Below are positions 23,822 through 32,200 of a stretch of DNA of 48,260 bases, one piece after another. The stretch comes from a virus. Below the pieces are notes generated by a model, which was not told where the DNA came from, made no database searches, and saw only the letters and a list, made by a program, of their open reading frames with translations. Each line of letters starts with the position of its first letter. The stretch's first letter is position 1. Both the position numbers and the translations under genes were made by a program. The stretch spans positions 1-48,260 of IMG/VR virus record IMGVR_UViG_3300032770_000032. One strand, written 5' to 3'.

Positions 23822-25676
23822 CAATGAGTCTCCGTAGGTAATCGGCCTTTGATTCTGATTTTTGGAAGCTGCGCGTTGGAATGACGTAGGACTTTTTGAA
23901 TCTGACCGGGCCATTGTCCACCGGCACGCAAAGCGCCCAGGACTTTTTGACCTCGCCCTTCATCTCCTGTTTCACGATCTTAAGCAGGCCGACGGGGTCG
24001 ATGATTTTATGGGTCAGGATGTGATCGAGAGATTTCGGACCTTTGAAAATGTCGCCATGAGTGAGCCCGGCCTCGGCGAGCTTCGATGCCGGAATGTCCA
24101 CGAGGTTTTCGGCTCCCCCGCGCATCACGACATACTTGCGAAGCGCCGACTTCATCATGCCCTCTTGATACTGAGCCTGCGAGCCGGTGTGCTCTTTGCC
24201 GATGCGACCTTGTTGATTCGTGCCGACCGCTGTGGTCTGGTATGGATTCCCGCCCTCAGCCATCGTCTTTTTCGCGACGTAATTCCACACGGGCATCAAG
24301 TGGAGAGGCATCCACTCTGGCGGATATTTCGGTTTGCCGTCAGCGCCTTTCACAGCGGCATCGAAAATGTCACGCGGAACAGCGGTGCGAGTTGTCCCGG
24401 CCCACGATGGCTTCGAGCCGTGCTCGGTCCATGTCTTGATATCGCCGAATTTCGGATACGGTGGGGGAGCGGATGGATTGGCGGACGTGAAGGACTCTTT
24501 GAGAAATGGCTTGATACGAGCGAACTGTTTCGCGGCATACCCGCGCTTCATACGTTCGAGTTCCACGTTGATCGGGTCATTGTGCATCACTTCGTCGAGG
24601 GTCATAAATGTGGCCTTCTCGAAGTCCTCTCGCGGGAGCGTGCGGACGTTGCGGCCCGATAGCTCTTTGTACTTGGCGAGGAGTTGCGCTTCAGTTCCAC
24701 CGGCTCCAACTGCTTCGAGCGCCGAGAGCATGTGCTTGGCGTTGTTTCGGCGCTCCTCTTTTATATCGTGCTGGATATTGTGAAAAATATCTTTGGCACG
24801 CTTCAGATACGGGTTCTCTCCGCGCCGCTGGGCTTCGACCATCTCACGAATGGGAGCCTCGGATGCAGCGAACGACGGGTCGCTCGATGCGAGTTCACGA
24901 GCCTCTGGCGAAGTCGGCGAGGATGAACGCATGGCTTCCGCAGCGCGGGCCGCAACATTGGCGCGGGCTTCGGCGGCGACCTGACGGACCTCTTCAGCGG
25001 GCCGGACACCTACGCGGGCGCGGGCGGCGGCGAGAGCTTCGGCTGACGGTCCTGCGGGTGCAGCGGGCCGTGGAGCCGAATGGCGACCCTCACTCGGAGT
25101 GTCGTCGTGCTCTGCGCGGCCAGAAGCTATTTCCCTTTCCGTGTCCCGGCGCGACGCTTCCGCGCCCGACGTGCGACGACGACGCGACCGACTTGGAGCA
25201 GGTGCCGCAGCTTCGCTTCGCGCCGGAGCCGCCGACGAACCTGACGAGATATGGCGCTCGTAGTCTGGGTGTGCGACGTCTGAGTGTTTCGCTTCATGGA
25301 GATGGTGCTCTTCGAAGTCGTGGCCGTGGTGGGCGTGGTCGCCTTCCGGCGCTGGCGCTCCACCAAGCTTTCGCTTCCCCGCTGAACGGAGATTCGTGAT
25401 GTTTTCATTGACCTTGTGTTTGCCAACTCCCACCTCGGTCGCAATCTGTTCATTGGTCATTGCGTGATGGCCTTTGAGTCGGCCAATGATCAAGCGGCGA
25501 ATGTGCTCGCGCTGCGCTTCGTGATGCTTGTGAGGGGAGCTTGCTTCGTCGTCCGAGGAGACGAGGCGACCGTCGGGCAGCTTATACCAGTATTTGTAGT
25601 TGCCTGGCGTTCCGGTGCGCTTGACATACTTATGTCCTGCCGCCTTGAAGAGATCGCTTTCAATCGTGTACTGCAT
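23802..25676 (-). CDS. Large head-module protein with HTH segment (polyvalent-like)
   Basis: 624 residues from the ATG at 25676, preceded by GAGG and outside the upstream gene. The N-terminus (GHKYVKRTGTPGNYKYWYK) is a Lys/Tyr/Trp module seen again in the 1063-residue protein. Residues about 70-100 look like a winged helix-turn-helix (MTNEQIATEVGVGKHKVNEN). A long His/Arg/Ala-rich disordered centre follows. The C-terminal 200 residues have a folded look (RDIFDAAVKGADGKPKYPPEW; YVVMRGGAENLVDIP). Not recognised as a known enzyme; it is possibly packaged in the capsid and ejected with DNA. Confidence 0.7.
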   Translation of the reverse strand: MQYTIESDLFKAAGHKYVKRTGTPGNYKYWYKLPDGRLVSSDDEASSPHKHHEAQREHIRRLIIGRLKGHHAMTNEQIATEVGVGKHKVNENITNLRSAGKRKLGGAPAPEGDHAHHGHDFEEHHLHEAKHSDVAHPDYERHISSGSSAAPARSEAAAPAPSRSRRRRTSGAEASRRDTEREIASGRAEHDDTPSEGRHSAPRPAAPAGPSAEALAAARARVGVRPAEEVRQVAAEARANVAARAAEAMRSSSPTSPEARELASSDPSFAASEAPIREMVEAQRRGENPYLKRAKDIFHNIQHDIKEERRNNAKHMLSALEAVGAGGTEAQLLAKYKELSGRNVRTLPREDFEKATFMTLDEVMHNDPINVELERMKRGYAAKQFARIKPFLKESFTSANPSAPPPYPKFGDIKTWTEHGSKPSWAGTTRTAVPRDIFDAAVKGADGKPKYPPEWMPLHLMPVWNYVAKKTMAEGGNPYQTTAVGTNQQGRIGKEHTGSQAQYQEGMMKSALRKYVVMRGGAENLVDIPASKLAEAGLTHGDIFKGPKSLDHILTHKIIDPVGLLKIVKQEMKGEVKKSWALCVPVDNGPVRFKKSYVIPTRSFQKSESKADYLRRLIDEKSRG

Positions 25677-25684
25677 CTCGCACC

Positions 25685-26695
25685 TCAGAGTTCGTAAACG
25701 TGGTCGCACCCTTCATCGGAGAATGGCAGAGATATCTCAGCCTTAGAGACTGGCTCTGCGTCCTCTCCGGTGTATTCCAGGACCGCGTCTATTGATGTTT
25801 TTCGTTTATTTTCAGTGTCCAGGTCGCCGTAAATATCGTCCACCAACTGACCCCGGCGATATTTCTTCCCGGCGTGCTCGAAATCATCGCTTGCCACGCG
25901 CCGGAGACCGAACTCATGGCCTTTCGGAAGCATGAAAAGCTGGCATCCGCACCACGGGTGCGTGGCTTCGATGCAGGGCTTCCAGTTCGCGGCTTTGCGA
26001 CCGACATTGGATACGATCAGGTCCTTCAGGCGAAAGATTTTTGGTTTACCCTCGCTGTCCAGATATAGGCGCTTGCAATGCTTGCAGGCATTCGGTGCCG
26101 GGCGCTTATAACAGAGCGCATGATCGCCCTGCTCAGTGGACTCTCTGATCTCGTGATAGATGCCGTGCTGAATGGCGTTCTGGAGTTCGGTCGAGGCGAT
26201 TCTCTGCCAGTCGCGGCCACGATTGTCGATCAAAGTGAAAAGGTTTGATTTCAACTGGCTCGGAGTCACGCGCTCTTTGATCGCATTGGAGACTTCCTGC
26301 CGGAGCACCTCGATGGAGTTCTTCGTGGCGCCGAGGCGAACGTCGCGGACCATGTCGTCTTCAAGACCTTGGATGTATTGTCCGGCGTGATCGGTCGCAT
26401 ACTCGATGGCCTTTTTCTCGATGCCGGTCTGCGGGTGCATCCGCTTCAGCATTTCGAGAATCTGGTCGTAGGACAGCCCGCGAGCCGTCATTGGCCCGAG
26501 AGCGGCTGAGATTTTGCCGATGGTCACACCGTCGGCGATGTACTCGCGTGTGGACGCAGGAAGAAGTCCTTGAGATTTCAAATCCTCAAGTTCCTCTTCG
26601 GTCAACGCACGACGTCCCAGAGTCCTATATGAGAAAGCTCTGAACCGTTTGCGAATGATCGCCTCAATCTTTTTTAGTTGGCTTCTCGTCAGCAT
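25685..26695 (-). CDS. MuF-like minor head protein
   Basis: 336 residues. The middle has the classic head-morphogenesis motif RDWQRIASTELQNAIQHG, then a metal-site cluster with Cys195, CKHC (204-207) and CIEATHPWCGC (241-251), as in the phage Mu gpF / SPP1 gp7 family, which bind portal and may be ejected with DNA. N-terminal 120 residues are helical. No toxin domain follows: the last 70 residues are short and charged. Confidence 0.8.
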   Translation of the reverse strand: MLTRSQLKKIEAIIRKRFRAFSYRTLGRRALTEEELEDLKSQGLLPASTREYIADGVTIGKISAALGPMTARGLSYDQILEMLKRMHPQTGIEKKAIEYATDHAGQYIQGLEDDMVRDVRLGATKNSIEVLRQEVSNAIKERVTPSQLKSNLFTLIDNRGRDWQRIASTELQNAIQHGIYHEIRESTEQGDHALCYKRPAPNACKHCKRLYLDSEGKPKIFRLKDLIVSNVGRKAANWKPCIEATHPWCGCQLFMLPKGHEFGLRRVASDDFEHAGKKYRRGQLVDDIYGDLDTENKRKTSIDAVLEYTGEDAEPVSKAEISLPFSDEGCDHVYEL

Positions 26696-26849
26696 CGTCC
26701 GTTTCGGCTCCGTGTTTTTTCATCAACGCATACAGTTTAGGGTTCGTCTTTTTCATTTCAGCGAGATTAAAGTCCTCTTCCATGTCGTGGAAGTTCGGGT
26801 CGTAATCCAGTTCATCGGCATCGCTGTAGCCGTCGTTTTTCTTACCCAT
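26664..26849 (-). CDS. Small acidic hypothetical protein
   Basis: 61 residues with a GAGG site. Very acidic (rich in Asp and Glu), with a LYALMKKHG helix. It overlaps the preceding gene by 8 bases and the next by 32. Unknown function; it could bind a basic head protein. Confidence 0.6.
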   Translation of the reverse strand: MGKKNDGYSDADELDYDPNFHDMEEDFNLAEMKKTNPKLYALMKKHGAETDDADEKPTKKD

Positions 26850-29800
26850 TTGACGCCTCTCTGTGCTGGCGAGTTAGCTCTCGCCGTGCTGCCGGTGTCA
26901 GCGGAGCGTTTCGGATAAAGTGCTCACGCTGATCTGGCGGCCAACGCATTACACGTCGAATTCGCTGCGCTGTCATTCGGATATTTGTACGACCGGAGCC
27001 TACGATGCGTGGCGACCAATACTGAATCTGACGTTCGGAGATTCCCCCGCCGCCCGTACTGATGGAAGCCCTCGGAGTGACCTGGCGGGCCTGGGGTGTT
27101 GCCCGCTCGCCAGCTTGCGCGGCCTGGGCGACCCGCTGATAATTGGCTTCCAAATGCTTGACAGCCCGCTCACGGAGCGCCCGGTACGCATCGGCGTAGC
27201 GCGTGGTCGCGTTCTCCTCTTTCGAGTCCCAAGTCCCATGCCAGTGACGGCCCAAGAGATATGCTTTGCCGAGGTGACATGCCATACGAGTTGACCGGCC
27301 AGAACTGATCTCTTCCCGAGTGAGAGGATGTTCGCCTGCCGAGCCTGTGAGTGATCGCGACTGAATCTGCGCGGGCGTGAGCTTATATTGATGGACGTTC
27401 TTTATGTACTTCTTCCCGTTCGTAAATGCCGCGAAGTGGACCGGCTCGGTGAACGCCTGTAGGTCCTCGGTCGTCAGATGCACGCCATTCTCAGCGCAGA
27501 AAAGAGCGAAATTGTTTCGCATCGAATTTAGCTCGCTCGGCGATGAGAAGCTGAAGCCCTGATTGGCCCAGTTATATCCGCCGACGTCGAGGGCCGCTGT
27601 GACCTCGACAACGCCGCCATTTGGCTGACGTCGCATGAGTTCACGCTGTCCACGGTTAATGAGATCGCCGACCTTCGCGGTGCCACGATAATCGGCGCGG
27701 ACTTCCATGAAGGAATTGTAGATATGAGGGCGACCCTCTTTCTTTGACCACTGCCGAGACCAATCGCGCATGATCGGATTGCCGTCTTCGTCGTAGACTT
27801 GAAACGACATGCTAATGTGAGCGCCGCGAGCTTCAGCGGATTTGATTTTTACCTTGAGACCCTCGGCCTCGAAGTTGTACGGCCACTCTTCCTTTTTCAG
27901 CGACTTGCCAAAGATTTGTTTGATCGACTGATCGAGTTCGCGGGCCATAGCAACCCGGTCTCCACCGCGCTCCATCAAGGATGCCATATGGAAAGCCATA
28001 GAGCCGCGCAGTTCGCCGAGTTCGCGCTCCTCGCGCTCTTTCTCTTCGCGGGCACGCTGTTTGGCACGCTCGCGGATACCTTTGAGGTCTTTCGGCTTGT
28101 GCTCGGCGGCGCGGGCCGTGCGCTTCATCTCCTCAGCGTACTCTTTTGGAATGACACCTTTGTCAGCGAGCCCTTTGATGGCGCGGTTGTAGATCATATT
28201 GCCGTAAGTGCCGCCATTGCTGGTCACGTCGCCATTTTGAGAAGTGAGATCGCCCTGCGCTTGCTCGACTCTCTTCACCGACTCGTGGAGCTTTTTCAGC
28301 ATACCGCGAATCGTTTTCTGATCGCCGATCTGTGGAGCTTCATTCAGAATCGGGAGAAGCCGTTGGGCAATCGGGGTGGACGAGTGTTGGGTCAGGTAAT
28401 CCTTTGCGTGCTTGAACGCTGCCGCTATCTCTCCGTGGGCCTTTGTAAGTTGTTCGCCTGTGAGTTCCTTGTCGGCATCGTCGGTCGCCTCTGCGCGGGC
28501 AACGGTGCGTTCGAGTTCGGACTTCTTATGCCCGATTGCCTCAAGGATAGCTGCGTGATGGCGGCGCTCTTCAGGAGTTCCGTGTTGGGCGAGGAGCCGA
28601 TGGTGTCCAATGTCCTCTTCACCCATCTCTTGAATGTTTGAGACCAACTCGTGATGGTGCGCTCGCTCATGCTCTTCTCCGTGCTCGGCCAGGTGCCTAT
28701 GAGCGGCGATATCCTCTTCGGTCAGCCGATGGTGACGCTCGCCCTCGTGATAAATGTAAACCCATTCGCCGGTCGGCCCTTTGTACTTGCGGATGTATTT
28801 GTGAGGGCGCGATTTGAGGAGATCGGGGACATACGACTTGGACTGATTTGTCTCCTCGCTGTAGTCCACGTCTTTGATTTTTTCTTTGGTCTGATATTGC
28901 TGTTTGGTCGCGATACCGCCGTGAGAGAAATCCTTACCCTGAGCCTTGGCCTGCTCGCGATAGTTATTGATCGAACCGCCTGCGCGATTCTTCCCGCCAG
29001 GAATAACGAAGTAGTTCGGGTCGTCGGCCTGACCTTTGGATTTGATGCAGAGAGCTTCGAGCACGACGTTTTTCGGCGAGTGCAGATTCTCTTTGACGTG
29101 TTTCGGGAGACCGCCCTTGTGCTTAATCCACTTCCAGCTTTCGACCTCTTTATCGGGGTCGTTGACCATCGAGGTTTTCGGGCGCTCCTGAACCTCGTAT
29201 TTGAAAGCATGGATGGTCTTCTCTTTGCCGGTGTGAGTTTTTACCTTTGTGGTCTTGAGATGCTTGAGCTTGTCCGCCTCGATGCCCGACTCTTCTTTGA
29301 GTTCGCGCTTACCGCCTTCGTGGGCGTCTTCGTCTTTTTCGAGGTGTCCACCGGGGAGAGTCCATCGTCCATTGTCACGGCGCTTGCCCATAAGAATGTG
29401 ATCGCCATGAATAACGCCCACCGAAGCAACTGTGCCGTCCGCTCCCTTGCCCAGAAATTTGTCGTCACGAGTTCGCTTGCCCTCGTCATTGTATTCCTTC
29501 ACCTCTCGCGTGCGTGGCTCTTTGCCGGTCATTTTGAGGTTGGTCTGCTCATCGGACCCGTAGCTCGAACCATCCGCACCCATGTTGCCCTTGAGAGTTG
29601 CGGATGCTCCGCGAACCTGCTGGACCTTGCCGACGCCGCCAACCCAATACTGGGTCTTTGTTTCCTTGCGAGCGGGCATTTTGTGATCGGAGTAATACTG
29701 ACGGGTGTCGTTATAGGTGCGCGTGGTGGACTTCACCGCCTCGTCGCCCTCTTGTTTGAGTTCCTCTTTGACCGGGCCTGGGCGCTCCTGCCGGTTGCGC

Positions 29801-30033
29801 TCCTTGGTCTCCTGAGCACGCTCCTGCATCTTTACGTCGGCGTCCTTGTACTTCTCCCAGTCCGGGTGACGGTCGAGTACGTCCTCACGACGGCGAATCA
29901 TACGAGCGATTCTCCGGGCCATTTTCGCGCCCTGGAGTTGGTCCTCTTCGCTCTTTCTTATGTGATCATCACATAAAATGTAGAAATCACCCGTTGCCAA
30001 TGACCTCTCCGATCTCGCGTTTGATTTCGGCAA
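26842..30033 (-). CDS. Giant head-module protein with Nudix and GNAT-like domains
   Basis: Up to 1063 residues; start uncertain (TTG at 30033, TTG at 30000 after GGAGAGG, or ATG at 29922 with AGGG). Residues 197-330 are a Nudix domain; the Nudix box at 229-251 fits Gx5Ex7REUxEExGU exactly. Residues 412-428 carry HKYIRKYKGPTGEWVYIY, and two His/Glu-rich helical repeats follow at about 438-500. Residues 740-835 (YRGTAKVGDLI, VTAALDVGGYNWANQGFSF) resemble a GNAT acyltransferase fold. The rest is charged helix. Multi-domain, low-complexity proteins of this type are often packaged and injected. The substrate (a nucleotide derivative such as an (d)NTP, NADH or capped RNA) is unknown. Confidence 0.8.
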   Translation of the reverse strand: MPKSNARSERSLATGDFYILCDDHIRKSEEDQLQGAKMARRIARMIRRREDVLDRHPDWEKYKDADVKMQERAQETKERNRQERPGPVKEELKQEGDEAVKSTTRTYNDTRQYYSDHKMPARKETKTQYWVGGVGKVQQVRGASATLKGNMGADGSSYGSDEQTNLKMTGKEPRTREVKEYNDEGKRTRDDKFLGKGADGTVASVGVIHGDHILMGKRRDNGRWTLPGGHLEKDEDAHEGGKRELKEESGIEADKLKHLKTTKVKTHTGKEKTIHAFKYEVQERPKTSMVNDPDKEVESWKWIKHKGGLPKHVKENLHSPKNVVLEALCIKSKGQADDPNYFVIPGGKNRAGGSINNYREQAKAQGKDFSHGGIATKQQYQTKEKIKDVDYSEETNQSKSYVPDLLKSRPHKYIRKYKGPTGEWVYIYHEGERHHRLTEEDIAAHRHLAEHGEEHERAHHHELVSNIQEMGEEDIGHHRLLAQHGTPEERRHHAAILEAIGHKKSELERTVARAEATDDADKELTGEQLTKAHGEIAAAFKHAKDYLTQHSSTPIAQRLLPILNEAPQIGDQKTIRGMLKKLHESVKRVEQAQGDLTSQNGDVTSNGGTYGNMIYNRAIKGLADKGVIPKEYAEEMKRTARAAEHKPKDLKGIRERAKQRAREEKEREERELGELRGSMAFHMASLMERGGDRVAMARELDQSIKQIFGKSLKKEEWPYNFEAEGLKVKIKSAEARGAHISMSFQVYDEDGNPIMRDWSRQWSKKEGRPHIYNSFMEVRADYRGTAKVGDLINRGQRELMRRQPNGGVVEVTAALDVGGYNWANQGFSFSSPSELNSMRNNFALFCAENGVHLTTEDLQAFTEPVHFAAFTNGKKYIKNVHQYKLTPAQIQSRSLTGSAGEHPLTREEISSGRSTRMACHLGKAYLLGRHWHGTWDSKEENATTRYADAYRALRERAVKHLEANYQRVAQAAQAGERATPQARQVTPRASISTGGGGISERQIQYWSPRIVGSGRTNIRMTAQRIRRVMRWPPDQREHFIRNAPLTPAARRELTRQHREASNG
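29281..29349 (-). other. Nudix box segment
   Basis: Encodes residues 229-251 of the giant head protein, with every fixed position of the Nudix consensus present (G229, E235, R243, E244, E247, E248, G250). The glutamates bind the metal needed for hydrolysis, so the enzyme is probably active. Confidence 0.85.
29958..29976. repeat. 19-bp palindrome, copy B
   Basis: TTATGTGATCATCACATAA, a perfect inverted repeat with 9-base arms and a 1-base centre, lies 11 bases after the stop of the 81-residue gene. If the giant protein starts at ATG 29922, it is intergenic, like copy A at 8029-8043. The first 17 bases match copy A exactly. Confidence 0.5.
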
Positions 30034-30232
30034 TCATGGAGTTAAACTCATGGTCCCATTCCTCAAGAATCGTAGCCTGAGAAGCGTAGAACGGTTCTTT
30101 CTCGTCTTCCATCGAACCGTCCTCTTTGGGTGTGATCACCACGTTGAATTTTGAACCGGCTATCGCCTTGATGAGTTCCTCGCGCTTGGCATCGAACTCT
30201 TCCTGCGACCCGGCCTTGATCACAACCTTCAT
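29987..30232 (-). CDS. Small hypothetical protein downstream of portal
   Basis: 81 residues. Its ATG overlaps the portal stop (ATGA). Begins with a strand (MKVVIKAGSQEEFDAK), then helices rich in Glu/Lys, ending REIGEVIGNG. The size and place resemble small portal-associated proteins. Not recognised. Confidence 0.65.
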   Translation of the reverse strand: MKVVIKAGSQEEFDAKREELIKAIAGSKFNVVITPKEDGSMEDEKEPFYASQATILEEWDHEFNSMIAEIKREIGEVIGNG

Positions 30233-32181
30233 AGTTCAAGCTCCAGAGACTTTCCGAATGGCTTTTTGATCGGCGGCTTTTTCTGTTTCGCTGGCGCTGC
30301 CGGTCCATCTGATATCGCGGCCTTCTTACCGCCAGTGATTCCGCCCGGCGCTTGTGGCGGGCCTGCTTTGACGTTGCCCTTGCCAGCGGTCGGATTCGGC
30401 ATCTTTTGATTCGGCATTCCCGGCGTCACTTTCTCACCGAACGAATCCTTCGGGCCATTCGGTTTGCCGCCGCCTTCGAGTGCTGCGAGTTCGGCCTGGA
30501 GTTCCTCGATGGACATATTCTCGTAATCGGGTTCTTCCTCGGCTCCCTCTTCCTGGTCCTCGGCTAAACCATTCTCATCGGTGCCGGGCGGAAGCGGTTG
30601 GCCGTCAGGTCCCATCGGTTGACCATCCGGTCCCATTTGCTGTTGCTGAGATGCCTGAATCTGCGCGGTGACGAACGAAATGAACTGCGGGTCGAGAATC
30701 AGATTGCCCGGATTCTCTTTGATCGTTTCCATGTCGATATCGTCGAGATCGTGCTCGGCGCGGATTTCGTTCACGGTCTTATAGAGCTTGACCTGTTTCT
30801 CGGTCTTCTCCAGATCGCCCATCTCATCGCCGACGTTCAGGCCGACGAACTCAAGCTCGAAATCCGGGTTGAGTCGATAAACGATGTACTCATTGAGAAG
30901 CGTTTGGATGTGGCGAAGGAGCGGACGCAGGCCCTTGTCCTGCGAGAACATGATACGCTCCATCTGATTGCCGTTGCCGAGTCCACCGCCGCCTGCGGAG
31001 TTCTGACCGGCGCCCATGCGCGAGATATCGAATCCGATTTCGATTGGGTCCATCTGGAAGACGCCGCAAATGGTCTTGATACAATACTCCATCCACTTAC
31101 CGAACTCCATTTCACGGTTATTCGCGTGGAGAGAAACCCAATTCGCTTTCGAGTCTTTGCCTAGCGACATGATCGGGGTCCGCCAAGCATTGTTGATGCC
31201 GGTGACTTGCGCGTACCATTGACGACGGAAAGCTTCGAGTTGATCGGGCGGCACCGAGCCCTCGAACGTGAGGATGCCCTTGATGCTGGAGCCCTGAGTG
31301 AAAAACTTGCGGTTGTAGGTCTCGGCGTTCATGTGCGCGGTCAACGTCGTGACCATCATTTCGATCTCTGAGAAGCCGTAGCCCTGAGCCATGATATCGG
31401 TGCGCGGGTTTCGCACGCCGAACGCCATCTCCCACTCATCGAAAACGTGACGAATCACGCCGTTGATCACCTGGGCCGTGCGCGGATGCTTCGGCTCGAA
31501 CTCTTTGAACCATTGCTCGGAGCCGTAGGGTTGCACGATCACCGGGTCCACGTTCGGGAAGCCGACCTTCTCGACGTTTTCTTTCTTGTCCGCGATCAAT
31601 CGAATCGTGGCCGCGTCCACGGCCTTGAACTGATACGGCAGTCCGTTGTTCCGTGGCGCGACCTCAAAGTTGATCTGATCGAAGGTAAGTGAGTCGCGAC
31701 AGATTTTTCGCACGAAGGTTTCGAAGTTGTCGCGGCGCTTGAGTTCCGGCGTATCGTCAAACGTCTCGGGGACGCCGCAATAGAGCAGGAACTTCTCGAT
31801 CTCCGACGCCTCTTCGAGTTCGGCCTTCGTTGGCGTCTTGTCGATATCGCGCAAGCGGACCTTGAAGCCCACTTTGTATTTGTCGAACTGAGGGACGGCG
31901 AAACTGGCGGCCTGGTTCACCCGTGTCTGAATCACCGCTGCCACGATTGGGTCGGCGTAGGTGATCTGACGGCACTTCGGGTAATCGAGAATCGAGTACC
32001 GCTCTTTGTAGCCGTAGCCCGTGCTCTGATAAGAGAACGGGTCCACCATCGAGGCTTTCGGGTCGTAGGCAGCATTGTCCGGTTTCAACAATCCGGCTTT
32101 GATCAAATCAGCGCGGAGAGGCAGAATCTCCTCTCGCACAAATCCAATCCCTTGTGATAGTACGTCGCGGACAATACCCAT
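30229..32181 (-). CDS. Portal protein
   Basis: 650 residues. The core matches portal proteins: DYPKCRQITYADPIVAAVIQ near the N-terminus, a QPYGSEQWFKEF segment, GYGFSEIEMMVTTLTAHM and NRKFFTQGSSIKGILTFEG in the middle, and ICGVFQMDPIEIGFDI before the C-terminal stem. The last 130 residues are a Gly/Pro/Gln/Glu-rich disordered tail ending FGKSLELEL, longer than in most portals. It forms the dodecameric DNA gateway at a capsid vertex and binds the terminase. Confidence 0.9.
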   Translation of the reverse strand: MGIVRDVLSQGIGFVREEILPLRADLIKAGLLKPDNAAYDPKASMVDPFSYQSTGYGYKERYSILDYPKCRQITYADPIVAAVIQTRVNQAASFAVPQFDKYKVGFKVRLRDIDKTPTKAELEEASEIEKFLLYCGVPETFDDTPELKRRDNFETFVRKICRDSLTFDQINFEVAPRNNGLPYQFKAVDAATIRLIADKKENVEKVGFPNVDPVIVQPYGSEQWFKEFEPKHPRTAQVINGVIRHVFDEWEMAFGVRNPRTDIMAQGYGFSEIEMMVTTLTAHMNAETYNRKFFTQGSSIKGILTFEGSVPPDQLEAFRRQWYAQVTGINNAWRTPIMSLGKDSKANWVSLHANNREMEFGKWMEYCIKTICGVFQMDPIEIGFDISRMGAGQNSAGGGGLGNGNQMERIMFSQDKGLRPLLRHIQTLLNEYIVYRLNPDFELEFVGLNVGDEMGDLEKTEKQVKLYKTVNEIRAEHDLDDIDMETIKENPGNLILDPQFISFVTAQIQASQQQQMGPDGQPMGPDGQPLPPGTDENGLAEDQEEGAEEEPDYENMSIEELQAELAALEGGGKPNGPKDSFGEKVTPGMPNQKMPNPTAGKGNVKAGPPQAPGGITGGKKAAISDGPAAPAKQKKPPIKKPFGKSLELEL

Positions 32182-32200
32182 AGGCGGTCAAACTCCGTGG

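Noticed and set aside
23822-23914. Longer N-terminus of the zinc-ribbon gene
   Set aside because: It is inside the preceding gene and has no ribosome site; the ATG at 23821 has GGAG at proper distance.
28651-29976. Long open frame on the plus strand (441 codons)
   Set aside because: It is antisense to the giant head protein, whose frame has an exact Nudix box. The plus-strand frame shows no recognisable motif and is a shadow of codon bias. The same applies to long plus frames at 8541-9386, 12551-13342, 20428-21204 and 32897-33586.
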